Positions 54,491 through 63,636 of a DNA stretch of 64,000 nucleotides are shown here, in pieces. The first letter of the stretch is position 1; each line of letters begins with the position of its first letter. The notes under the pieces are model-generated. The model had not been told where the DNA came from and made no database searches. It was given only the letters and a program-made list of their open reading frames with translations. The stretch is from the NCBI RefSeq assembly GCF_000423005.1, contig NZ_KE383968.1, positions 329,482 through 393,481 of the forward strand. The letters are read 5' to 3'. Source of the stretch: Gelidibacter mesophilus DSM 14095. Its GTDB lineage: Bacteria > Bacteroidota > Bacteroidia > Flavobacteriales > Flavobacteriaceae. Position numbers and translations under genes: made by a program.

Positions 54491-55506
54491 AAAAAGTTTA
54501 TATCCATAGCGCAGTAACCATATCGGCTCAAAACACCTTTGAAAACAGCGAATTTCTGAATGAAATTAAAGCCATACCCTTAAAAATCGCTCCGGCACAC
54601 TACCCTAATTATAGAGATTACATTGCTCCTGCAGCTTCAAGACGAATGGCTGCCGGTGTAAAAATGGGTGTTACCGCGGCAACTAAAGCTCTCGAAAAAG
54701 CGAATTTAAAACATCCTGATGCCATTATCATTGGAACAGGCATGGGCTGTATTGAGGATACTGAAAAGTTTTTAAATAGTATTATCGCCAACGATGAAGC
54801 CTTTTTAACTCCAACCGCATTTATTCAATCTACCCATAATACAGTGGGAGCACAAATAGCTTTGGGACTCAAATGTAAAGCCTATAATAATACATTTGTT
54901 CATGCGGCATTATCTTTTGAATCGGCACTTATGGACGCCCAATTACTCATACAACAAGAGGAAGCCCATCATATTTTAGTTGGCGGTGTTGACGAATTGG
55001 GCAAGGAAATCATCAATTATATCCAATTATTGGAAGACGCTAAGTACAAAGGCATCCAAGTGCCTTTTGGAGAAGGTGCCTCCTTTTTTGTAGCATCTTC
55101 AGACACCGAAGAAAACGCTGTTGAATTAGTAGATATGGATGTTTGTAGTACCGCTTGTCAAGAAACAATCCAAAATAAATTAAAGTCTTTTCTGATAAAA
55201 AACAAGATAGAACATGCGGATATTGATGCTTTAGTGCTGGGCAGAAATGGGGATGCTTTTGATGTTTACTATGATAGCGTTACTAGTCTGTTTAAAAATG
55301 CGACTAAATTACACTATAAACATTTAAGTGGCGAATTCTACACCGCCTCACCATTTGGAATGTGGGTCGCATTTGAGATTTTAAAGCGTCAGGAAATCCC
55401 AGAGGCTCTTATTTATGATGGTAAGACAAAAGCTGAGATTCATACCATCCTGCTTTACAATCAGTTCAAGGGTCGTGATCACAGTTTTATACTTTTGAAA
55501 CGATGA
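54487..55506 (+). CDS. chain-length-factor-like ketosynthase homologue
   Basis: This 339-residue thiolase-fold protein is paired with the preceding ketosynthase. The active-site positions are lost: Cys is absent in YNNTFVHAALSFES near 136-149, HGT is replaced by LGRNGDAFD, and the final His stretch reads YKHLSGEFYTASPFG. Aryl-polyene clusters use such an inactive partner (ApeC type) to set chain length. It is the KS-CLF arrangement of type II PKS. Confidence 0.82.
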   Translation: MKKVYIHSAVTISAQNTFENSEFLNEIKAIPLKIAPAHYPNYRDYIAPAASRRMAAGVKMGVTAATKALEKANLKHPDAIIIGTGMGCIEDTEKFLNSIIANDEAFLTPTAFIQSTHNTVGAQIALGLKCKAYNNTFVHAALSFESALMDAQLLIQQEEAHHILVGGVDELGKEIINYIQLLEDAKYKGIQVPFGEGASFFVASSDTEENAVELVDMDVCSTACQETIQNKLKSFLIKNKIEHADIDALVLGRNGDAFDVYYDSVTSLFKNATKLHYKHLSGEFYTASPFGMWVAFEILKRQEIPEALIYDGKTKAEIHTILLYNQFKGRDHSFILLKR

Positions 55507-56270
55507 GAAATCTTCAAATCACAAGTATCGCAACGCTCTTCATGTTTCTATTTTTAGTGCTGTGCGATACTTTTAACGGAATTGCCTTATGGTGGTATGT
55601 TCTTCTGATTAGTATTTGGCTTTTGGTGATGGCCATGGGCTCTTTTCATATGCGCTGGAACTTTTATCTGAAAGCTTTCACCTCTAAAAAAAATCAAACC
55701 ACAAAGCAAATCGCTCTAACCTTTGATGACGGTCCAAACCCTAATTTCACACTAAAGGTTTTGGATCTTCTTAACCAATATAACGCCAAAGCTACTTTTT
55801 TTTGTATTGGTGTCAACGTTGAGACTTATCCAGAAATTTTCAAAAGCATTATAGACAATGGTCATGACATTGGTAACCATTCATTTTCTCATGATGCGAT
55901 GATCGCCTTTAATTCCACTGAGACCTGGCTGAATGAGATCAAACAAGCCGAAAATAGCATTCTAAGAATTGGTGGTAAAAAAACCAACCTGTTCAGACCG
56001 CCATTTGGAGTGACCACGCCAAAACTGGCAAGAGCCCTTAAAGTAACTGAACACAAAGTGATTGGCTGGAATATCCGATCTTATGACACGGTTACCAAAA
56101 GCCCAGAACGCATCATCAAGCGAATTACAAAACAGATAAAACCAGGAGCCATTCTACTGTTGCATGACAAACAACCCAATGTTTTGCCGGTTTTGGAACA
56201 TTTATTGCGAGTCCTTCAAAAATGGGATTATCAAACCGTTACTATAAATGAACTTCTCAATGAAAAATAA
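55503..56270 (+). CDS. polysaccharide deacetylase family protein (NodB domain)
   Basis: This 255-residue protein has two N-terminal membrane helices (near 10-24 and 30-46) and a NodB homology domain: LTFDDGPNP with Asp75 and Asp76, HDIGNHSFSH with His126 and His130 as metal ligands, FRPPFG near 160 and LLLHD near 221. It removes acetyl or other N-acyl groups from a glycan or lipid substrate. Its place in the flexirubin operon suggests a substrate linked to the pigment lipid, but this is speculative. Confidence 0.84.
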   Translation: MRNLQITSIATLFMFLFLVLCDTFNGIALWWYVLLISIWLLVMAMGSFHMRWNFYLKAFTSKKNQTTKQIALTFDDGPNPNFTLKVLDLLNQYNAKATFFCIGVNVETYPEIFKSIIDNGHDIGNHSFSHDAMIAFNSTETWLNEIKQAENSILRIGGKKTNLFRPPFGVTTPKLARALKVTEHKVIGWNIRSYDTVTKSPERIIKRITKQIKPGAILLLHDKQPNVLPVLEHLLRVLQKWDYQTVTINELLNEK

Positions 56271-56898
56271 GAATTATTTCCTTTTTTTGGCGTTTGCTTT
56301 TATGATTGTTTTCAGTGGAATTTCCCAAAGCAAATTATCAGCAGAAGAAGAAATGACATTCAAAGCCAAAGTCCAAAAAACAGCAGAAAACACCCAATCC
56401 ATTATCAGCGATTTTACGCAGACCAAACATTTAAGTGTTTTGGATCATAACATTTCTTCCGAAGGAAAGCTGGTGTTTAAAGCACCAAATCTGGTCAAGT
56501 GGATGTATCTCAAGCCTTATAAAAATAGTGCTATTTTTAAGGATGATCAACTTTTGGTGACCAATGAGGGCAAAAAGGATAAAATTGATTTGAGCTCTAA
56601 TAAATTATTCAGAAGTCTAAACTCTCTAATTGTAAACAGTATTAAAGGGGATATGTTTGACGCCTCGCAATTTGAGTTGGCCTATTTTAAATATGATGAT
56701 GCCTATTTGGTTAAATTTGTTCCGAAAGACAAACGGATGCAAAAATTCATCGCAGCCTTTGAATTAAAATTTTCCAATCCATCAGCGGAAGTAGAAGAAG
56801 TAAGACTGATAGAACCTAACGATGATTATACATTGATTACGTTCAGTAATCGGAAGGTAAATACAAGGGTTGCCGAAAGCGATTTTGATAACAAATAA
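56260..56898 (+). CDS. LolA-like outer-membrane lipoprotein carrier
   Basis: This 212-residue periplasmic protein has a signal peptide (from MKNKNYFLFLAFAFMI to about 22) and the LolA-type curved beta-barrel: ISDFTQTKHL near 48, GKLVFKAPNLVKWMY and the later LITFSNRKVN. It could ferry the polyene lipid or its acceptor through the periplasm. I start it at the ATG at 56260 inside the deacetylase end; the ATG at 56248 is also possible. Confidence 0.82.
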   Translation: MKNKNYFLFLAFAFMIVFSGISQSKLSAEEEMTFKAKVQKTAENTQSIISDFTQTKHLSVLDHNISSEGKLVFKAPNLVKWMYLKPYKNSAIFKDDQLLVTNEGKKDKIDLSSNKLFRSLNSLIVNSIKGDMFDASQFELAYFKYDDAYLVKFVPKDKRMQKFIAAFELKFSNPSAEVEEVRLIEPNDDYTLITFSNRKVNTRVAESDFDNK

Positions 56899-56902
56899 AT
56901 AC

Positions 56903-56985
56903 TCGCAAAGTATACTAAGACACAGACGAAATTAACGCTTCAAAAACTCTGGGCCTCTGCGAGAGAAAAATTAGTGCGAGAACAC
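56903..56985. repeat. dispersed TCTGCGAG-type repeat in the cluster, copy 2
   Basis: CTCGCAAAGTATACTAAG and CTCTGCGAGAGAAAAATTAG in the 101-base spacer resemble the Flavobacteria repeat with GCAAAG and TCTGCGAGA parts. The relative at 47525 shares TCTGCGAG. Confidence 0.4.
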
Positions 56986-56999
56986 CTGAAAAAACAAGT

Positions 57000-57371
57000 A
57001 TGTTAATAAAAAACTTCTACAAAGTCCTATCCTCTAAATCGCTCGACGGAAGTACATTTGAAACAACCATCGCCATTCAAAAAGAACATCCCATCTTTGA
57101 TGGCCATTTCCCTAGTTTTCCAATAACTCCAGGCGTTGCAATGCTTCAAATAATAAAAGAACTCACAGAAACACAGTGTGACCAATCCCTATTTTTAGAA
57201 TCGGCGTCCAATGTCAAGTTTATAGCTTTGGTCAACCCCAAGGAGAATACCCGCTTAAAATTCCATATCTCTTTTCAGGAAGACCAACAACATATCAAGA
57301 TAAAAAATACCACTTCTTTTAAAGACGGAACACCAGTATTGAAATGTAATGTTACCTTTGTCAAACCTTAA
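57000..57371 (+). CDS. FabZ-like dehydratase of the flexirubin cluster
   Basis: This 123-residue hotdog protein has the FabZ-type motif HPIFDGHFPSFPITPGVAMLQ with catalytic His36. An acidic partner is less clear in LQIIKELTE. It is a second dehydratase or isomerase of the cluster (ApeI-like). It lies upstream of the glycosyltransferase by 16 bases. Confidence 0.8.
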   Translation: MLIKNFYKVLSSKSLDGSTFETTIAIQKEHPIFDGHFPSFPITPGVAMLQIIKELTETQCDQSLFLESASNVKFIALVNPKENTRLKFHISFQEDQQHIKIKNTTSFKDGTPVLKCNVTFVKP

Positions 57372-57387
57372 CACTGGTCTGAAATTG

Positions 57388-58587
57388 ATGGCGCTCCCTG
57401 AAATAACATCCAAACTACTAGCTTTTCGCTGTTGTGTGGTCTTGCCAACATACAACAACGAGAAAACATTAAGACGCGTTCTTGATGGTGTTTTGGAATT
57501 TACACAGGACGTCATTCTCGTCAATGACGGTTCGTCGGATGACACGTTGCGAATCCTAAAGAGTTATCCACAGATCATTCAACTTCATCAAATTAAAAAC
57601 ACAGGAAAAGGTCATGCTCTAAAAATTGGATTTAAACATGCGGTCAGTTTAGGGTTTGATTACGCCATAACTTTAGATACTGATGGCCAGCATTTTCCAT
57701 CAGATATTCCAAACTTTATTGAAGCGCTTGATGCTTCAGAAGATAAGAAGATCCTAATTATTGGTGATCGTAATATGAATACTGCGGATGTTTTGGCACG
57801 AAGCGCCAAAGGCAATCGGGTATCTACTTTTTGGATGAAAGCCGCTACCGGATTGAAGTTGCAGGATTCACAGTCCGGATTTCGCTTATATCCCATCAAG
57901 GACATGGACGGGATTAAATTTATGGAGGCCACTAAAAAGTTTGAATTTGAAATTGAGGCCATTGTAAAATCCTATTGGGCAGGCATTGCTATTGTTCATG
58001 TGCCCATTGAAGTATTATATGATATGAAAGAGCGGGTGTCGCACTTCCGCCCATTTATGGATATTGCAAGAATGGTGGTGCTTTACACTTGGTTCCTGAT
58101 TTTGAGACTTTTTTACATAGGTCCCCGAAATTTTTATCGAAAATTAAAAAAAAAAGGCCTTAAACGATTCTTCCTTGAGGATTTTCTAAGAAATCAGGAT
58201 TCTCCAAAAAAGAAAGCACTTTCTATTGCATTAGGTGTCTTTTTAGGCTTGTCGCCACTTTGGGGGTTTCATACCGTGATTGTCATTTTCTTGGCCATTT
58301 TACTAAGGCTCAATAAGCTCATTGCCTTCGCCTTCTCCAATATTAGTTTCCCTCCATTTATTCCATTTGTACTGTTACTAAGCTTGGAAACGGGGAATTG
58401 GGTGTTGGGTATTGAATCTCACTATACGCTACAGGGCATTAAAGAGAATTTTGATTTAATGCGGCATCTAGAGGCTTATTTGGTAGGAAGCTTGGTGCTT
58501 TCCACCAGTTCGGCCTTACTTTTTGGCCTCTTAGGCTATGTGTTTTTTTCGATAATTGATAGAAAAAAAGTGTTAATTCATGGCTGA
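57388..58587 (+). CDS. glycosyltransferase family 2 fused to DUF2062
   Basis: This 399-residue protein has a GT-A domain of GT2 (VVLPTYNNEKTLRRV, ILVNDGSSDDT, TLDTDGQH with the DxD-type metal site; the dolichyl-phosphate sugar synthase-like group) to about 230. A C-terminal DUF2062 region follows with several hydrophobic helices (FLGLSPLWGFHTVIVIFLAIL, FSNISFPPFIPF). I start it at the ATG at 57388, since the longer frame would overlap the previous gene. In the cluster it may glycosylate the pigment lipid. The 8-base overlap with the transporter gene is notable. Confidence 0.85.
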   Translation: MALPEITSKLLAFRCCVVLPTYNNEKTLRRVLDGVLEFTQDVILVNDGSSDDTLRILKSYPQIIQLHQIKNTGKGHALKIGFKHAVSLGFDYAITLDTDGQHFPSDIPNFIEALDASEDKKILIIGDRNMNTADVLARSAKGNRVSTFWMKAATGLKLQDSQSGFRLYPIKDMDGIKFMEATKKFEFEIEAIVKSYWAGIAIVHVPIEVLYDMKERVSHFRPFMDIARMVVLYTWFLILRLFYIGPRNFYRKLKKKGLKRFFLEDFLRNQDSPKKKALSIALGVFLGLSPLWGFHTVIVIFLAILLRLNKLIAFAFSNISFPPFIPFVLLLSLETGNWVLGIESHYTLQGIKENFDLMRHLEAYLVGSLVLSTSSALLFGLLGYVFFSIIDRKKVLIHG

Positions 58588-60997
58588 TTTTTTCTATACT
58601 CTTTATAAACTCATTCAAAGTGTAAAGCTGGTCTTTGCCGTTGTATTGGGGATTATTTTCGGCGCGCTTATCTGGATAGCCTCGACGATTAAATTTGACG
58701 AGGATATTTCAAAATTGATCCCTACAAATTCCGAAAACGAGCAGCTGCAAAAGGTTCTGAAGACTACCCAATTTGCAGACAAAATTATTGTTACTTTTGA
58801 AAAGGACATCAATGGATCAACCGAGGATTTAATAAATTATGCCACACAATTTTTAGATTCACTCACTGAACATTCTGGCGAATATGTCAAAAATATCCAA
58901 GGTAAAATTGCGGAGGAATCTATTTTTGAAACCTTAGATTTTGTCTATACCAACGCTCCACTCTTTTTAAAAACATCCGATTACCTTAATATTTCAAACA
59001 AGTTGCCTCCTGACTCCATTGCCAAGATCACAGAAAGCAACTATAAAACCTTGATCTCACCATCTGGAATCGTAGCCAAAAAAACCATTGTCAAAGATCC
59101 ATTGGGAATTTCTTTAATGGCCATAAAGCATCTCCAAAAACTAGGAATTTCTGATGATTTCACACTCAAAGACGGCTTTTTGGTCAGCAAGGACGAACAC
59201 GATTTATTATTATTTATCACTCCTCACTACCCAAGTAATAATACTTCGCAAAACGGAATTTTTTCTAAGCAGCTCTATCAACTCCAAGAGCAATTAGACA
59301 TAATCTACAGCGGCAAAATTAAAAGCTCCTATTTTGGCGGAACGCTCATTGCCGTAGCCAACGCCCAACAAATCAAAAAAGACATTCTGGTCACGGTCAC
59401 TATTGCCATGATTTTACTTATGACTGTTTTTATAGTTTTCTATAAAAAATTGACCATCCCTATTATTTTGTTCGTTCCCACAGTTTTTGGCGGTCTGTTG
59501 GCCATTTCAGTGTTATCGATAGTTCGGACTGAAATCTCCGCAATTTCCTTAGGAATTGGAGCAGTACTTCTTGGCGTAACCTTAGATTATTCGCTACATA
59601 TATTGACCCATATTCGGAACAATGAAACCTTGGAGGAACTTTTTAAGAGTGTTTCAAAACCTATTTTAATGAGCAGTTTAACCACGGCGTTGGCATTTTT
59701 ATGTTTATTGTTTGTTGATTCTCCAGCACTCCAGGATTTAGGTGTTTTTGCCGCAATTAGTGTGATTGGAGCCGCAGTATTTGCGCTAATCTTCATTCCA
59801 CAAGTATATAAGGGAAGTTCCACAAAAACTTCAAAACCATCATTGTTTGATCGTTTAGCATCTTATGGATTCCATAAAAACAAAATTCTTATTGGAGGTG
59901 TTGCTGCCCTTCTTATTTTAAGTGGTTTCACCTATCATCGCGTGCTATTCAACAAAGACATCTCAAACCTTAACTATCAACCACAACATCTAAAATCTGC
60001 GGAGACAAGATTGGATAAATTGATCAACATTTCCTCAAAATCATTATATGTAATTGCTTTTGGAGAGCATGAACAAGAAGTTTTGGAAACGAATGATGCT
60101 ATTTTCGAGACCCTCCAAAATTTGGAAAATGACCAGAGCATTTTGAGCTATAACTCCGTTGGCGCTTTGGTCTCTTCAAATAAAAAACAACAAGAAAATA
60201 TTCAGCGTTGGAATCACTTTTGGACTTCAGATACTAAAGCGCAAACAGAGTCGAATTTGATTTCTAACGGCATTAAATTTGGATTTAAGCCACATACCTT
60301 TCAGGAGTTTTACAACCTTTTAGAACATGACTTTCAACCCATAAGCATTAAAGATTATAAAAAGATAAATGTCATTCCCATTGATGATTTTATTTCCAAA
60401 GATGACAATTTCTTGACGATTTCTTCAGTGGTCCATGTTGACGACTCTAAGATTCAAAAAGTAAAAAATGCCTTTAACAATTCAAAAAATGCTGTGGTTA
60501 TTGACCGTCAAGCTATCAATGAGAGCTTTTTGGGACATTTGAAAAATGACTTCAACAATCTTCTCATGTATTGTTTTATCGCTATACTGTTACTATTGTT
60601 CCTATTCTACAGAAATATAAGATTAACTTTAGTTACGGTCATTCCAATCCTCATCACTTGGTTCATCACCATCGGGATTATGGGCGTCTTTCGATTAGAA
60701 TTCAACATCTTCAATATTATTATTTCTACGTTTATTTTTGGTTTGGGTGTAGATTATAGTATTTTCATGACCAATGGAATGCAATCGGGTTCCTCATCAA
60801 TGGCAACACATAAAACGTCTATTATTTTGTCCGTTTTAACGACAATTTTAGGAGTTGGCGTTTTGATTTTCGCAAAACATCCCGCCCTGCATTCCTTGGC
60901 AACCATCTCGATAATTGGAATTCTTGCGGCGATGTTTATTTCGTTTGTAGTACAACCGCTATTGTATCATTTGTTAATTTCGAGAAAACATCTTTGA
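58580..60997 (+). CDS. MMPL/RND-family transporter
   Basis: This is an 805-residue inner-membrane transporter with one N-terminal helix and two repeats of five to six helices (about 260-400 and 670-800). Extracytoplasmic loops sit between helix 1 and 2 of each half. Motifs such as GVTLDYSLHILTH near 333 and GLGVDYSIFM near 722 are the conserved Asp-bearing helices of RND exporters. MMPL proteins export lipids; aryl-polyene clusters typically carry one to move the pigment to the outer membrane. Confidence 0.9.
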   Translation: MADFFYTLYKLIQSVKLVFAVVLGIIFGALIWIASTIKFDEDISKLIPTNSENEQLQKVLKTTQFADKIIVTFEKDINGSTEDLINYATQFLDSLTEHSGEYVKNIQGKIAEESIFETLDFVYTNAPLFLKTSDYLNISNKLPPDSIAKITESNYKTLISPSGIVAKKTIVKDPLGISLMAIKHLQKLGISDDFTLKDGFLVSKDEHDLLLFITPHYPSNNTSQNGIFSKQLYQLQEQLDIIYSGKIKSSYFGGTLIAVANAQQIKKDILVTVTIAMILLMTVFIVFYKKLTIPIILFVPTVFGGLLAISVLSIVRTEISAISLGIGAVLLGVTLDYSLHILTHIRNNETLEELFKSVSKPILMSSLTTALAFLCLLFVDSPALQDLGVFAAISVIGAAVFALIFIPQVYKGSSTKTSKPSLFDRLASYGFHKNKILIGGVAALLILSGFTYHRVLFNKDISNLNYQPQHLKSAETRLDKLINISSKSLYVIAFGEHEQEVLETNDAIFETLQNLENDQSILSYNSVGALVSSNKKQQENIQRWNHFWTSDTKAQTESNLISNGIKFGFKPHTFQEFYNLLEHDFQPISIKDYKKINVIPIDDFISKDDNFLTISSVVHVDDSKIQKVKNAFNNSKNAVVIDRQAINESFLGHLKNDFNNLLMYCFIAILLLLFLFYRNIRLTLVTVIPILITWFITIGIMGVFRLEFNIFNIIISTFIFGLGVDYSIFMTNGMQSGSSSMATHKTSIILSVLTTILGVGVLIFAKHPALHSLATISIIGILAAMFISFVVQPLLYHLLISRKHL

Positions 60998-61079
60998 AAA
61001 TCAGTGTCATCTACAAGAGAATTTAAGCAGAGATAATCATAAAACTTTAAGTAATTTGTAACCCCCAAAAGGGCTTCAT

Positions 61080-61964
61080 ATGGGAACAATCAAAACATCA
61101 CCAATAACCAGAGTAAAATCCATCAGAAAGGAAGATTTTATCGAAAATTACTTTAAACCACAAAAACCGGTTTTAATAGAGGAGCTCTCTAAAGATTGGC
61201 CTGCTCATAAGAAATGGAATTTGGAATATATCCAAAGTTTGGCTGGAGATCAAATTGTGCCTTTATACAATAATGAACCCACCAAAGGCCGTCAAAACTC
61301 TGTAGTGCCAGCAAAAAAAATGAAGCTGTACGATTATATTGAAATCCTGAAAACGCAGCCTACTGATTTGCGTATGTTTTTCTATAACGTGCTTCAAAAA
61401 ATGCCACAATTACTTAACGATTTCACCTATCCTGATATTGGGTTACACTTTTTTAAGAAATTACCGGTCATGTTCTTTGGTGGCAAAGGCTCTAAAGTTC
61501 TGGCCCATTACGATATGGACCTGGCAGATCTGGTGCATTTTCATTTTCATGGACATAAGCAGGTGACGCTTTTTGCACCAGAACAGGCTAAGCATCTCTA
61601 TAAAGTTCCTTTTACTGTCCATAATCTTGAAACAATAGATATGGATAACCCAGATTTTGAAACCTATCCCGCATTACAACTGGCGGAAGGTATTTCAGTT
61701 GAAATGAAACACGGCGACGCTTTATATATGCCTAGTGGCTATTGGCATTATATCACTTATTTGGATGGCGGATTCTCGATAACTTTACGCGCCTTTCCAA
61801 GAAAAGTGGGACGTTTGGCAAAATTATTTTCAAACATTGTTTTTATGCGGACGTTTGAAAATTTAATGCGTCGCACCATGGGCCAAGGTTGGGTGGATTA
61901 TAAAGAAAGCAAGATGGTAAATTGGATGAACAAAAATTACAGAAAAATGCATCGTGATGCATAA
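61080..61964 (+). CDS. JmjC-like cupin protein (probable Fe(II)/2OG oxygenase)
   Basis: This 294-residue cupin-8/JmjC-fold protein has HYDMD with His143 and Asp145, a VHFHFHGHKQVTLFAP stretch, and the distal His223 in PSGYWHYI, so the Fe(II) triad looks complete. KPVLIEELSKDWPA near 30 is the usual entry. It may hydroxylate a protein or small molecule. It is coupled by an 8-base overlap with the C45 hydrolase. Confidence 0.82.
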   Translation: MGTIKTSPITRVKSIRKEDFIENYFKPQKPVLIEELSKDWPAHKKWNLEYIQSLAGDQIVPLYNNEPTKGRQNSVVPAKKMKLYDYIEILKTQPTDLRMFFYNVLQKMPQLLNDFTYPDIGLHFFKKLPVMFFGGKGSKVLAHYDMDLADLVHFHFHGHKQVTLFAPEQAKHLYKVPFTVHNLETIDMDNPDFETYPALQLAEGISVEMKHGDALYMPSGYWHYITYLDGGFSITLRAFPRKVGRLAKLFSNIVFMRTFENLMRRTMGQGWVDYKESKMVNWMNKNYRKMHRDA

Positions 61965-63636
61965 AACGCGTCATTTCAGTAATTTTCTTTTTTGCGCCCT
62001 ATTTGCGTTGTCATTGGCATCTTGTGGAATTAAAAAATCATTAACACATCTTCCTGATGTCAGTTTTTATAATGGTAATATTCCCGAGCGCCTCAAAATC
62101 AACGATTCCACTTTTTCAGTAGGGCATAACTTTCTGACCAAAAACAAACAAGGACTTTGGGAGCTTTTTGTGGAAGGTGATCCATTAGAACGCGGACTCA
62201 TTTCAGGACGCTTAACAGAAGAGCTGATCTATAAACAAGAAGCTGTTTTTTTAAATAAAGTCAAGAATTTAGTCCCTTCTGAAGGTCAGCAAAAATTCTT
62301 AAGGAAATTTCTTTCTTGGTATAACCGTAAAATGTATGTCTATGTGCCAGAGGAATTTCAATCTGAGCTTTACGGAATTTCACGTTATATGTCTGATGAC
62401 TATGATGCCCTCGCAACCCCTTATTTAAGAGCACTATATCTTCACGGCGCCCATGATATTGCACACGCCCTGAAAGATTTGGCCCTTGTAGGCTGCACTT
62501 CTTTTGCCGCTTGGGGCGAAAAGACTGAAGATGGCCAATTGCTCATTGGTAGAAACTTCGATTTTTATGCGGGCGACGATTTTGCCGAAGATAAAGTGGT
62601 CTCCTTCATCAATCCTGATGAAGGCTATAAGTACATGTCCATTTCTTGGAGCGGATTTATAGGTGTCGTTTCGGGGATGAATGAGAAAGGTTTGACCGTT
62701 ACGATAAACGCTGGGAAATCTAAAACACCTTGGATTGCAAAGACACCAATCTCAATTGTTACTCGTGAAATTTTGCAATATGCTTCTAATATTGAAGAAG
62801 CGGTTGCAATAGCCAAAAAACGTGAAGTTTTTGTGTCAGAAGCCATCATGGTAGGAAGTGCCAAAGACGATAAGGCGGTGCTCATTGAAGTGTCACCAAA
62901 GAATTTTGGCGTTTACGAAGTAGAAAATTATGAGGAGTTGATATGTTCCAACCATTTCCAAAGTGAAGCTTACAAAAGAGACCGCCGTAACAATAAAACC
63001 ATTGAAAACAGCCATTCACAATATCGGTATGACCGGATGTTACAGTTGCTTTCTGAAAATGATAAACTGAATCCCGAAAAAGCGGTGTCCGTGTTGAGAA
63101 ATATGGACGGCCTAAATGATAAAGCAATTGGGTATGGTAATGAAAAGGCCTTAAATCAACTTTTAGCACACCACGGCATAGTTTTTAAACCTAAAGAATT
63201 AAAAGTTTGGGTATCCTCAAACCCGTATCAATTAGGCGAATTTGTGGCTTATGATTTGAATACCGTGTTCAACGATAGAAGTGAGACTTCTCCAACGGTG
63301 AGTGTATCAAATCAGGAATTGAACATTTCAGAAGATCCATTTTTAAATACGCAAGCCTATAAAAATTACGAGGCCTATCGGATTTTAGAAGCCAAAGTAG
63401 AGCAGGCTATTGATCATAAAGAAAAACTTGACGACAGCACCCTTCAAAAATTGTCAGATTTAAATCCGAAGTATTGGAAAGCCTATTATCTTGCAGGATT
63501 ATATTATTATAATCACAAAGACTATAATCAGGCGTTTCAAAACTTCGAAAAAACAACTCATAACGACATAGCCACGCGCACAGAAGCAGAAATAGTGACC
63601 AAATACCTTAAAAAATCCAAAAGAAAATCAAGATGA
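61957..63636 (+). CDS. C45-family Ntn-hydrolase lipoprotein (acyltransferase-like)
   Basis: This 559-residue protein has a lipoprotein signal (SLASC, Cys23) and an acyl-CoA:6-APA acyltransferase-like domain. The N-terminal nucleophile after self-cleavage would be Cys180 in LVGCTSFAAWG, followed by GRNFDFYAGDD and MSISWSGFIGVVSGMNEKGL. The C-terminal part contains a TPR-like tail (AYYLAGLYYYNHKDYNQAFQNFEK). It probably forms or cleaves an amide or ester bond in the periplasm. The ATG at 61957 is preferred to the GTG at 61954. Confidence 0.82.
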   Translation: MHKTRHFSNFLFCALFALSLASCGIKKSLTHLPDVSFYNGNIPERLKINDSTFSVGHNFLTKNKQGLWELFVEGDPLERGLISGRLTEELIYKQEAVFLNKVKNLVPSEGQQKFLRKFLSWYNRKMYVYVPEEFQSELYGISRYMSDDYDALATPYLRALYLHGAHDIAHALKDLALVGCTSFAAWGEKTEDGQLLIGRNFDFYAGDDFAEDKVVSFINPDEGYKYMSISWSGFIGVVSGMNEKGLTVTINAGKSKTPWIAKTPISIVTREILQYASNIEEAVAIAKKREVFVSEAIMVGSAKDDKAVLIEVSPKNFGVYEVENYEELICSNHFQSEAYKRDRRNNKTIENSHSQYRYDRMLQLLSENDKLNPEKAVSVLRNMDGLNDKAIGYGNEKALNQLLAHHGIVFKPKELKVWVSSNPYQLGEFVAYDLNTVFNDRSETSPTVSVSNQELNISEDPFLNTQAYKNYEAYRILEAKVEQAIDHKEKLDDSTLQKLSDLNPKYWKAYYLAGLYYYNHKDYNQAFQNFEKTTHNDIATRTEAEIVTKYLKKSKRKSR

